Shown here: one piece after another, positions 17,087 through 24,661 of the stretch
Layout: each line of letters begins with the position of its first letter
Position numbering within the stretch: position 1 is the first letter of the stretch
Origin: Bacteroidota bacterium
Lineage (GTDB): Bacteria > Bacteroidota > Bacteroidia > 2-12-FULL-35-15
Direction: 5' to 3'
DNA length: 64,000 nucleotides
Assembly: GCA_025963715.1 (NCBI GenBank)
Contig: JAOQAG010000012.1
Coordinates: forward strand, 62,001-126,000
Made by a program: the position numbers and the translations under genes
Notes under the pieces: generated by a model
Seen by the model: the letters and a program-made list of their open reading frames with translations, nothing else
What the model was told of the DNA's origin: nothing
Database searches by the model: none

Positions 17087-19798
17087 CTAACTTTGAACTT
17101 TGAACTCCCTTTTCTGTTTCGCAAATCCAAATTCCAAAATCCTGTCAATAAAATCATAAGGTTTGTAACCGTTGATGGCCGTTTGATGGAAGATGCAGGT
17201 GGCCGGTGTCATTCCCGGTAAGGAATTTACTTCGATAAACACAACCTCTACCCTGCTTACATCATAAATGCGTACAAATGCATCGATGCGGCAATAACCG
17301 TTTACGTTCAGCACTTTTGCGGCGGCACCAAGCGTTTGTTTTATTTTATCGGAGATTTGCTGACGCTCTACCGGATCTTTGGAATAACGCGCCGGTGTAA
17401 TGTTCTGACCTTGTCCGGCAAGAAATTTTTCTTCCAGCGACAATACTTCTCCTTCGCTTAATGCTTCGGATGCTTCAAACACTTCATAGGCTACATTTCC
17501 GTTTGTATCATAATTGGTAAGCATTCCACCGGTGATCTCTAAAAAATGTTTTGCATCGCGTTTCGAAATTAATTCTTCTACGAGGATCACACGCTTTTGC
17601 GGAAATTCTTCTTTGTCTTTTATGTGTAATAAATCAGCTGCGACCTGGTCCAGTGCTTCCTGTTTGCGGAAGATCAGTTTTGCAAACGCTTCAAATTCTG
17701 CTGCGGTTTTTACTTTCCGTACGGCGGAGCTGCAGCCATCGTCCACCGGTTTGGCAATAAACGGATAGGTGATTTTTTGGTTGATTGCAGCCAGTATTTT
17801 ATTTTTATCGGCATTCCATTCTTCTTCGGTCACTAATAAATGTTCCGCTACTAAAAAACCATTTTCTTTCAGGATCTCGTTGGTGCGGTATTTATCAATG
17901 GTAATTTGTGAACTGTCCACTCCCGAGCCGTTATAAGGTAATCCTACTTTTTCGAGCTGCGCCTGTACGGCACCATCTTCGCCCGGGCGACCGTGTAAAG
18001 CAATAAATACAGCATCCACCATTTTTGCCAGCTCATCATACGTCAACCGTTTGGGTTTTGCCAGGCTATCGGTGCTGGAATATTTGGTGGTGATCTCCGA
18101 ACATTCAGCAATGATCTGCTGCACCATTTCATGGATCTTGTAATGATCGATCTTGTCTTTGATATCATCGGCATTGTCTTTCAGTAAAATATTTACCGGG
18201 ATCTGGTAAAGAATGTGCTCATCGGAATTACCGGTTAAAAACACAGGGATCGGTTCATACTTGGCGGATGATGCTAATTTTTCATAAATATTTCTTCCGC
18301 TTTCCACGGAAATATGTCGTTCGGATGAATAACCACCCAGGATCACGGCTACTTTTATTTTAGTAGTTGCCGCATTTTTATCCAGTTTGATGGCTGCATC
18401 CAGTTTTTCGAGCAGGGCATCAAACGCGCCGCTGTTCTTGCTCGCAATGATGCGTTGCGCCAAGGATGTACGGATGATGTACGTTAAAAACTGTGAAGGA
18501 TTCAATCCGATCTCGGCTGCCTGGTGAAAGAAAAAAGAAGAAGGCATCATCCCGGAAGTGGTGTTGGGATCGTTCAAAAATATTTTTCCATTCGTGGATA
18601 AAAATCCATCGATACGGGCATACACATCAAAGCTGAGCGCATGGAACAAGCGCTCGCATTCGCTGCGGATGGCCTGAATTTGCTCATTTGGTAAATCAAT
18701 CGGCGTAATTTTGCGGGATAATCCCGGCAAATATTTGGAGCGGTAATCGAATAGTTCTTTTCCTTTGCGGATCTCTGTCGGCGGCAGCGCGATTGGCTTT
18801 CCGTGTTCGTCCTGCGCTACGATACAGGAAAATTCCTTTCCTTCAATAAATCCTTCGATCAGTACTTTGCTTTCTCCATCAAGCGCTGCGAGGATCGCAC
18901 CTTCTTTTTCGGTTTCAAAAAGTGTATCCAGATATTTTATAAGATCAGTTGGGTGATATACGTCAACTTTAACCTTTGAACTTTGAACCTGTAATGGCAT
19001 TCCGATCCCTTCACGAATATCGGCAAGTGTGCGGATGAAACTATTTTTTTCTGCAGCAGTTAATTTTTTCCATTCGCCTGCATCCATCCATTTGGTGAAC
19101 AATGCTTTTTCGATGGCTTCCATGAATTTGAAATGATCGTCTTCATGCAAAATGCTGACACCGATGGAAGAACCCTGGTTTGCGGGTTTGATCACGAGTG
19201 GAAAACCGATCTCTTTTTTCGCTTTTTCAAATAATTGGTTGCCATATGTGCCATTGATGTATGCGGCACGTTCCACGGTCATAAATTTAGGACTGTTGAA
19301 CCCGGCATTGACCATCAATTGTTTTTGAATGCTTTTATCGATGCCGATCGCGGAAGGTAAAATGCCGGAACCGGAATACGGAATGCCCATGTATTCGAGC
19401 AATCCCTGGATCTTGCCGTCTTCGCCGAAAGGCCCGTGCAAACATAAAAAAGCAAAATCAAACTGATTTTTCAGATCGCCTGCTTCTATTTTTTTTCCAA
19501 TCTTACCGATCATTTCCAATTGCTGCGCTTCGGTTAATTTACCGATCTGCTCTGCGTAGATCTGGAAATCGCCATCGGCAGTGGGAATGAACTCTGCAGG
19601 CGGATAAAAATCGCGGATGCTGCCTTTGTAAACAAATTCCCAGTTGAGCAGCACAAAATTCCCGAAGCTGTCCACAAACACGGGAACGGCTTCAAACAAT
19701 GATTTATTGAGATTATCGTACACGGTTCTTCCGCCTGCGAAAGAGATCTCGCGCTCTTTGGAAAAACCTCCGAAAATGATTCCTATTTTGATTTTCAT
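17087..19798 (-). CDS. ddl: Tandem-duplicated D-alanine-D-alanine ligase (two ATP-grasp Ddl units)
   Basis: 903 residues, about twice a normal Ddl (300-370). Unit 1 (1-475) and unit 2 (480-895) each start with a Ddl N-terminus (IFGGFSKEREIS; ILGGYSSERHIS) and carry LHGPFGEDG / LHGRPGEDG. The ATP loop is canonical in unit 1 (KPANQGSSIG, 204-213) but altered in unit 2 (KPVDDGCSSAV). The metal/substrate end is canonical in unit 2 (IEVNSLPGMT, 855-864) but altered in unit 1 (LNDPNTTSGMM). The product D-Ala-D-Ala feeds UDP-MurNAc-pentapeptide synthesis. Residues 270-278 and the C-terminal EFKVQS are encoded by the GTTCAAAG intergenic word. Whether both units are active is unknown. Confidence 0.9.
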   Translation of the reverse strand: MKIKIGIIFGGFSKEREISFAGGRTVYDNLNKSLFEAVPVFVDSFGNFVLLNWEFVYKGSIRDFYPPAEFIPTADGDFQIYAEQIGKLTEAQQLEMIGKIGKKIEAGDLKNQFDFAFLCLHGPFGEDGKIQGLLEYMGIPYSGSGILPSAIGIDKSIQKQLMVNAGFNSPKFMTVERAAYINGTYGNQLFEKAKKEIGFPLVIKPANQGSSIGVSILHEDDHFKFMEAIEKALFTKWMDAGEWKKLTAAEKNSFIRTLADIREGIGMPLQVQSSKVKVDVYHPTDLIKYLDTLFETEKEGAILAALDGESKVLIEGFIEGKEFSCIVAQDEHGKPIALPPTEIRKGKELFDYRSKYLPGLSRKITPIDLPNEQIQAIRSECERLFHALSFDVYARIDGFLSTNGKIFLNDPNTTSGMMPSSFFFHQAAEIGLNPSQFLTYIIRTSLAQRIIASKNSGAFDALLEKLDAAIKLDKNAATTKIKVAVILGGYSSERHISVESGRNIYEKLASSAKYEPIPVFLTGNSDEHILYQIPVNILLKDNADDIKDKIDHYKIHEMVQQIIAECSEITTKYSSTDSLAKPKRLTYDELAKMVDAVFIALHGRPGEDGAVQAQLEKVGLPYNGSGVDSSQITIDKYRTNEILKENGFLVAEHLLVTEEEWNADKNKILAAINQKITYPFIAKPVDDGCSSAVRKVKTAAEFEAFAKLIFRKQEALDQVAADLLHIKDKEEFPQKRVILVEELISKRDAKHFLEITGGMLTNYDTNGNVAYEVFEASEALSEGEVLSLEEKFLAGQGQNITPARYSKDPVERQQISDKIKQTLGAAAKVLNVNGYCRIDAFVRIYDVSRVEVVFIEVNSLPGMTPATCIFHQTAINGYKPYDFIDRILEFGFAKQKREFKVQS
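18965..18991 (-). repeat. GTTCAAAG word array inside the ddl coding region
   Basis: On the minus strand the DNA reads CAGGTTCAAAGTTCAAAGG followed by TTAAAGTT, the same word array found after stop codons elsewhere. It is translated as QVQSSKVKV (residues 270-278), in a long insertion of ATP-grasp unit 1, without disrupting the frame. Confidence 0.8.
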
Positions 19799-19802
19799 AT
19801 TT

Positions 19803-20020
19803 TTACCACTAAAGTTTTTTTACCACTAAGGCACTAAGGACACTAAGACTTTTTTCTCGCTATCCTTATATTTTTCTCGCAAAGACGCAAAGCACGCAAA
19901 GACTAAGCGTATTTAAAAACTAAAAACATTTTATTGAGCGAAATGTTTATGTCTTGATTCTTGTGTCTTGATTCTTGATTCCTTTTAGTCCTGATACTTA
20001 TTACCTGATACTTGCATCCT
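19803..20020. repeat. Composite word-repeat block between rdgB and ddl
   Basis: Near the ddl start lie ACCACTAAGGCACTAAGG-type words (19805-19848), then CTCGCAAAGACGCAAAGC-type words (19876-19905). Next to the rdgB end lies another family, GTCTTGATTCTTGTGTCTTG and CTGATACTTATTACCTGATA (19951-20020). No gene is visible in the gap. Confidence 0.8.
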
Positions 20021-20051
20021 GCTACAAATTTAGCCTTCTGCAGGAGCATTT

Positions 20052-20630
20052 TCAACCAAGCGTTTTCAAGTATTCAACAAGTTTGTTAACAGCGATGCCG
20101 CGGTGGGAAATTTTGCTTTTTTCGGACAACTCCATCTCGGCAAAGGAGCGGCTGTAACCTTCGGGCTGAAAGATGGGATCGTAGCCAAAACCTTTATCAC
20201 CGCGCTTTTCCTGCAATATAATGCCATTCACTACGCCTTCGAATTGCTTTTCTTTTCCATCGATCACCAATGATATAACGGTTTTAAAACGCGCATTACG
20301 ATTGGTCATTCCCTGCATTTCGGCAAGGATCTTCTCCATGTTTTTTTCTGCATTTTTTTCTTCGCCTGCATACCGGGCCGAAAGCACACCGGGCCGTCTC
20401 TGCAATGCTTCCACCTCTAAGCCGGTATCATCGGCAAAACAATTGTGGCTGTAATTTTCGTACACATAAAATGCTTTTTGCGCGGCATTTCCTTCTATAG
20501 TTGCTTGTGTTTCGGGAATTTCTTCTGTGCAATGGATATCATTCAGGCTCAGAATTTTTATGACTTCAGGGATCAGCACCTGGATCTCTCTGGCTTTATT
20601 TTGATTGGCGGTAGCAAATACTAATTTCAT
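20052..20630 (-). CDS. rdgB: RdgB/HAM1 non-canonical purine NTP pyrophosphatase
   Basis: 192 residues, normal length. It hydrolyses dITP, XTP and related deaminated purine nucleotides to monophosphates, keeping them out of nucleic acids. Signatures are the N-terminal TANQNKAREI, FADDTGLEVEAL with the catalytic acidic residues, PGVLSARYAG, GDKGFGYDPIF, and SHRGIAVNKL near the end. The stop TGA lies 32 bases before the word-repeat block. A candidate promoter box TAATTTTG on the minus strand is at 20689-20696, giving a leader of about 55 bases. The gene diverges from the ABC transporter gene. Confidence 0.96.
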   Translation of the reverse strand: MKLVFATANQNKAREIQVLIPEVIKILSLNDIHCTEEIPETQATIEGNAAQKAFYVYENYSHNCFADDTGLEVEALQRRPGVLSARYAGEEKNAEKNMEKILAEMQGMTNRNARFKTVISLVIDGKEKQFEGVVNGIILQEKRGDKGFGYDPIFQPEGYSRSFAEMELSEKSKISHRGIAVNKLVEYLKTLG

Positions 20631-20688
20631 TGTTTTTTTGAGTGGCTGTATTACCTGATTTGGTGCTTTCGGACAAGATTTACAGCTA

Positions 20689-20696
20689 CAAAATTA
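20689..20696 (-). promoter_or_regulatory. Candidate -7 box TAATTTTG for rdgB
   Basis: Perfect TAnnTTTG on the minus strand in the 127-base divergent region between rdgB and the ABC transporter gene. No clear -33 element. Confidence 0.4.
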
Positions 20697-20732
20697 CGCA
20701 ATATATTTTAGTCGGTATATTTATACTTTTGT

Positions 20733-20740
20733 TAACTTTG
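20733..20740 (+). promoter_or_regulatory. Candidate -7 box TAACTTTG for the glycan locus
   Basis: Perfect TAnnTTTG match, 17 bases before the ATG at 20758; it could drive the first gene of the surface-glycan locus. No TTG at the usual distance. Confidence 0.45.
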
Positions 20741-20757
20741 AACACATTCAAACAGAT

Positions 20758-22533
20758 ATGAAAGCCGACCGTTTTTTTTTAGTAGACACATATAAAAAAA
20801 TCAAGCACAACTTACCCGATTACGTACTGAAATCAATCGTTCGCCTGTTCCCTATTTACCTGCTTTCTTCTATTTTTGAAATTTTCGGTTTGGTGATCCT
20901 TTTCCCGGTCATAAAAATTGTGATTGAGCCTTCTTACATCCAAAATAACAAATACGCTTTTTTCCTTTATAACCTTTTCCATTTTCAAAGCAGCATCAGC
21001 TTTGTTTTGTTTCTTTTTTCATCCATTACCATTGTTTTTATTTTAAAGAATGCGATCATCCTGCTGATCACAAAAATGCAGACGAATATTTCCTTTAACC
21101 TTGCCAGCAGGCTTTCGCTGGAAAAATACAGCACCTACATCGGGAAACCGTACAGCTTCCATTCGGAAAACAACACAGCGGTGCTGTTGCGCAATTTTAC
21201 ACAAATGCCCTTTGAGCTGATCCTGTATGTGATCATGCCCTTTATTGCTATTTTAAGCGAGCTGTTTGTACTGGTATTGATCATTTGCGCGATCACCATT
21301 TACGACCCGGTATTGTTTTGGTCGCTGATCATTTTTACAGCGCCTTTCCTGTTTTTTTACAATCGTTTTTTTAAGAAAAAGCTGCGCGATATTTCCACCA
21401 AGCGCGATGCGGAAGGTGTGTACATGTATAAGCTGGGCTTACAGTCGATGGAGGCATTCCGCGAGATGATCGTTTTTAATAAAAAAAGTTATTTTAAACC
21501 GGTGTTCAAAAAAACGGTGGACAGCTACAGCAAATCGCTGGCGGATATTTACCTGATGAATTCTTTTTCTCCGAAAATTGTGGAAACGGTTGCGATCCTC
21601 GCAATCTTCTCCATTTTTGTTTCGGGTTATATTTTAAACAAGGACATTACGATGATGGCACAATTCCTCATCATTTTTACCATTGCCGCTTACCGCGTGA
21701 TCCCTTCCATGAACAAGATCATTTTATCCTCCAACTATATCAAATCCAGCTCGTACGTGTTCCAGTATTTTGATAAATCGGATGTTTCCGTTGCAACGGA
21801 TGAGCCAGCATCAAACGAGCACATCCGGGATTTGGATTTTAAAGAAAAGCTGGAAATAAAAAATTTGTCGTTTAACTTCCAGAACAAAAGCGACAATGTG
21901 CTGAACAACCTGAATTTAAGCATTGCAAAAGGACAAACGATCGGGATCATCGGGACTTCGGGAGCGGGAAAAACCACGCTGCTCAATATTTTACTGCGCC
22001 TGTATGAAGAAACCGAAGGCGGGATCTATGTGGACAATGCGAAGATCGATAAATCCAACCTTTACTCGTGGTACAAACTGGTGAGCTATGTTCCACAAAA
22101 CATTACGCTGCTGGATGGTTCTATTGAAGAGAACATTGCATTCGGTATTCCGGCTGAAAAAATTGATCATGCATTGTTGAAAAAAGTAATCCGGCAGGCA
22201 CAACTGGATGTATTCATCAGCAGCCTGCCACAGAACACAAAAACCGAGATCGGCGAAAAAGGGGTAAAGATCTCGGGCGGACAACGCCAGCGCATAGGCA
22301 TTGCACGGGCGCTCTACCATGGCGGCTCCATTCTTATCTTTGACGAAGCAACCAGTGCGCTGGATCATGAAACGGAAGAAATGCTGACGGAATCCATCAA
22401 TAATATCTCGCACAAGGAGCTTACGATCATCATTGTGGCACACAGGATCCAGACGTTAAAATACTGTGATGCGATCTACCGCCTGGAACATGGAGAAATT
22501 AAATCGAAAGCCATGGCCTACCATGAGATCTAA
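20758..22533 (+). CDS. ABC transporter, permease-ATPase fusion (flippase-like)
   Basis: 591 residues: an N-terminal membrane domain with about six helices (25-55, 80-105, 155-180, 185-203, 275-293, 298-315) and a C-terminal ATPase. Walker A GTSGAGKT is at 399-406, Q-loop SYVPQN near 443-448, signature SGGQRQR from 506, Walker B ILIFDE at 525-530, and the H-loop VAHR is present. The organisation matches MsbA/PglK-type half transporters that flip lipid-linked saccharides or lipids. As the first gene of a glycan locus it is inferred to move a lipid-linked glycan across the inner membrane, PglK-like; substrate unproven. Confidence 0.88.
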   Translation: MKADRFFLVDTYKKIKHNLPDYVLKSIVRLFPIYLLSSIFEIFGLVILFPVIKIVIEPSYIQNNKYAFFLYNLFHFQSSISFVLFLFSSITIVFILKNAIILLITKMQTNISFNLASRLSLEKYSTYIGKPYSFHSENNTAVLLRNFTQMPFELILYVIMPFIAILSELFVLVLIICAITIYDPVLFWSLIIFTAPFLFFYNRFFKKKLRDISTKRDAEGVYMYKLGLQSMEAFREMIVFNKKSYFKPVFKKTVDSYSKSLADIYLMNSFSPKIVETVAILAIFSIFVSGYILNKDITMMAQFLIIFTIAAYRVIPSMNKIILSSNYIKSSSYVFQYFDKSDVSVATDEPASNEHIRDLDFKEKLEIKNLSFNFQNKSDNVLNNLNLSIAKGQTIGIIGTSGAGKTTLLNILLRLYEETEGGIYVDNAKIDKSNLYSWYKLVSYVPQNITLLDGSIEENIAFGIPAEKIDHALLKKVIRQAQLDVFISSLPQNTKTEIGEKGVKISGGQRQRIGIARALYHGGSILIFDEATSALDHETEEMLTESINNISHKELTIIIVAHRIQTLKYCDAIYRLEHGEIKSKAMAYHEI

Positions 22534-22546
22534 GCCCGTTTTTTTC

Positions 22547-22554
22547 TACATTTG
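22547..22554 (+). promoter_or_regulatory. Candidate -7 box TACATTTG
   Basis: Perfect TAnnTTTG match in the 49-base gap between the ABC transporter stop (22533) and the FdtA-like start (22583), suggesting an internal promoter for the amino-sugar genes. Confidence 0.45.
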
Positions 22555-22582
22555 TTAACACTCTACTTTACACACAACCATT

Positions 22583-22996
22583 ATGGATATTCAAGACACC
22601 AGCATTCCTCACCTGATCGATTTTAAATCTATCGGTTCAACCGAGCTTGGATATTTGACCGTTGCCGAATTCCCTTCCAATATTCCTTTCCCGATCAAAA
22701 GAACGTACTGGACCTATTTTACTCCTAATAATGTGGAACGCGGCAATCATGGCCACAAAGAGCTGGAGCAGGTAATTGTAGCCGTTAACGGGATCATTGA
22801 ATTTGATCTGGAGGCAGTGGACGGCACTAAATTTAATTTTAAGCTCGACAATCCTGAAAAGGGTTTATACATCCCGAGAAGGTACTGGCGTGTGATCCAT
22901 TTTTCGCACAACGCGGTAATGCTGTGCATGGCATCGGAAGGATATGACGTAGTGGATTACATAAGGAATTACGACGATTTTAAAAATTTAAAATAA
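22583..22996 (+). CDS. FdtA/QdtA-like dTDP-4-oxo-6-deoxyglucose 3,4-ketoisomerase
   Basis: 137 residues, a single cupin of the WxcM C-terminal/FdtA family. These enzymes shift the keto group of dTDP-4-oxo-6-deoxy-D-glucose from C4 to C3. Typical features are KRTYWTYFTPNNVERGNHGHKEL with the conserved RG-HGHK segment, then VNGIIEFDL and YIPRRYWRVIHFS. It is one base upstream of an acetyltransferase gene and two genes upstream of an aminotransferase, the Fdt/Qdt set for Fuc3NAc or Qui3NAc. Which epimer is made (FdtA versus QdtA) cannot be told by eye. Confidence 0.85.
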   Translation: MDIQDTSIPHLIDFKSIGSTELGYLTVAEFPSNIPFPIKRTYWTYFTPNNVERGNHGHKELEQVIVAVNGIIEFDLEAVDGTKFNFKLDNPEKGLYIPRRYWRVIHFSHNAVMLCMASEGYDVVDYIRNYDDFKNLK

Positions 22997-22997
22997 A

Positions 22998-23555
22998 ATG
23001 CCCCATTTCATTCACCCGAATGCACTTGTTGAAACCACGGATATTGGTGAGGATACCAGGATCTGGGCATTTGTGCACATTCTTAAGGACGTAAAAATAG
23101 GCCGCAATTGCAATGTATGCGATCATTGTTTTATTGAGAGCGGCGTAACAATCGGTAATGATGTGACCATTAAATCGGGCGTGAATATCTGGACCGGCGT
23201 AAGCCTGGAAGACAATGTATTTATAGGTCCCGGCGTAATGTTTACCAACGACCTGCATCCGAGGAGTAAACAGGCATTTAAACTGGAAACGATCACCATC
23301 CGCAAAGGCGCAAGCATTGGCGCAGGCTCGGTACTGCTTGCCGGTGTGGAAGTTGGAGCATACGCCATGACGGGGATCGGATCGGTAGTAACCCGGAATG
23401 TAAAGAGCCACGCGCTGGTATACGGCAACCCGGCAAAGCAGCATGCCTGGATAGACGAAGAAGGAAACAAGCTTACAAAAGCAGAAGAACAGGTGTGGAT
23501 CTCGGTAAAAGGCGAACGATATAAAGAAACAGCAAACGGATTAATAAAATTATGA
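22998..23555 (+). CDS. Hexapeptide-repeat sugar N-acetyltransferase (FdtC/QdtC-like)
   Basis: 185 residues. A left-handed beta-helix acyltransferase with hexapeptide repeats through about residues 15-140 ([42 protein letters not shown]). The TNDLHPR segment and [10 protein letters not shown] are typical of the WbbJ/FdtC/QdtC group that acetylate 3-amino-3,6-dideoxyhexoses on dTDP using acetyl-CoA. It starts 1 base after the FdtA-like stop and overlaps the next gene by 4 bases (ATGA), so the three are translationally coupled. Confidence 0.87.
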   Translation: MPHFIHPNALVETTDIGEDTRIWAFVHILKDVKIGRNCNVCDHCFIESGVTIGNDVTIKSGVNIWTGVSLEDNVFIGPGVMFTNDLHPRSKQAFKLETITIRKGASIGAGSVLLAGVEVGAYAMTGIGSVVTRNVKSHALVYGNPAKQHAWIDEEGNKLTKAEEQVWISVKGERYKETANGLIKL

Positions 23556-24661
23556 GCACTATTCCTTTCTTATCTTTTTCGCGGATGCATGCGGATGCAA
23601 AAGATGCTATCTATAAAGCGTTTGGCGATGTATATGAAAGCAACTTTTTTATCCTTGGCGACAAAGTAAAACAATTTGAAGAAGGGTATGCGCGCTTTAA
23701 TAAAACCAACTATTGCATTGGCGTTGGTAATGGATTGGATGCGCTGGTAATTTGCTTAAAAGCGCTGGGCGTTGGTCCCGGCGATGAAGTCATCGTTCCT
23801 TCCAACACCTACATTGCTTCTCTTTTAGCGATCTCTGCTGTAAGCGCAATTCCCGTGCTGGTGGAACCGCGCATGGAAACGTACAACATTAACCCGGAGC
23901 TGATCGCGGCAGCTGTTACTTCAAAAACAAAAGCGATCCTGCCGGTGCATTTATACGGGCAGGCCTGTGAAATGGACGCCATCATGGCGATTGCAAAAAA
24001 ATATACATTGGCTGTGGTGGAAGACAATGCACAGGCGCAGGGCGCCAGCTACAATGGCATACAAACGGGCACGGCAGGTGCTATCAACGGCACCAGCTTT
24101 TACCCAGGTAAAAACCTGGGCGCTTTGGGCGATGCAGGTGCCATTACCACCAATGATGAAGCGCTTTATAAAAAAGCGCAAAGCCTGCGTAATTACGGAT
24201 CGCAAAAAAAATATTTTAACGAAGTAAAAGGATACAATTCCAGGCTGGATGAATTGCAGGCGGCTTTTTTATCGGCAAAGCTGGAACACCTGGATAAATG
24301 GAATGCAGAGCGGATAAACATTGCGCAGAAATACAATGAATTATTAAAAGGCACGGAAGGGATCATCCTGCCACAACTGGCAGAAGGCGCTACTTCAGTT
24401 TATCATTTGTATGTGATCCGCACAAAAAAACGCGACGAATTACAGGCTTATTTAGCAGGCAAAGGTATCGGCACGGTGATCCATTATCCCGTTCCGCCCC
24501 ATTTGCAGGAAGCTTACAGTGAACTTGGTTTCAAAAAAGGAGATTTTCCCATCGCGGAAGAAATTGCGGAAACCTGCCTGAGTCTGCCAGTTTACCCGGG
24601 CTTAACAGAAGATCAGATCAGTTACATTCATACCAGCATCCGGCAATTTTTTAATCAGTAA
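23552..24661 (+). CDS. DegT/DnrJ/EryC1/StrS PLP aminotransferase (FdtB/QdtB-like)
   Basis: 369 residues. The fold-type I sugar aminotransferase family uses PLP; the Schiff-base lysine is K187 in [15 protein letters not shown]. Other signatures are [40 protein letters not shown] and [14 protein letters not shown]. It would transaminate the 3-keto sugar from the FdtA-like enzyme, and the FdtC-like enzyme then acetylates the amine. The start overlaps the upstream gene (ATGA) and the stop overlaps the next start (TAATG). No rmlA/rmlB genes for the dTDP-sugar precursor lie in the window. Confidence 0.93.
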   Translation: MSTIPFLSFSRMHADAKDAIYKAFGDVYESNFFILGDKVKQFEEGYARFNKTNYCIGVGNGLDALVICLKALGVGPGDEVIVPSNTYIASLLAISAVSAIPVLVEPRMETYNINPELIAAAVTSKTKAILPVHLYGQACEMDAIMAIAKKYTLAVVEDNAQAQGASYNGIQTGTAGAINGTSFYPGKNLGALGDAGAITTNDEALYKKAQSLRNYGSQKKYFNEVKGYNSRLDELQAAFLSAKLEHLDKWNAERINIAQKYNELLKGTEGIILPQLAEGATSVYHLYVIRTKKRDELQAYLAGKGIGTVIHYPVPPHLQEAYSELGFKKGDFPIAEEIAETCLSLPVYPGLTEDQISYIHTSIRQFFNQ

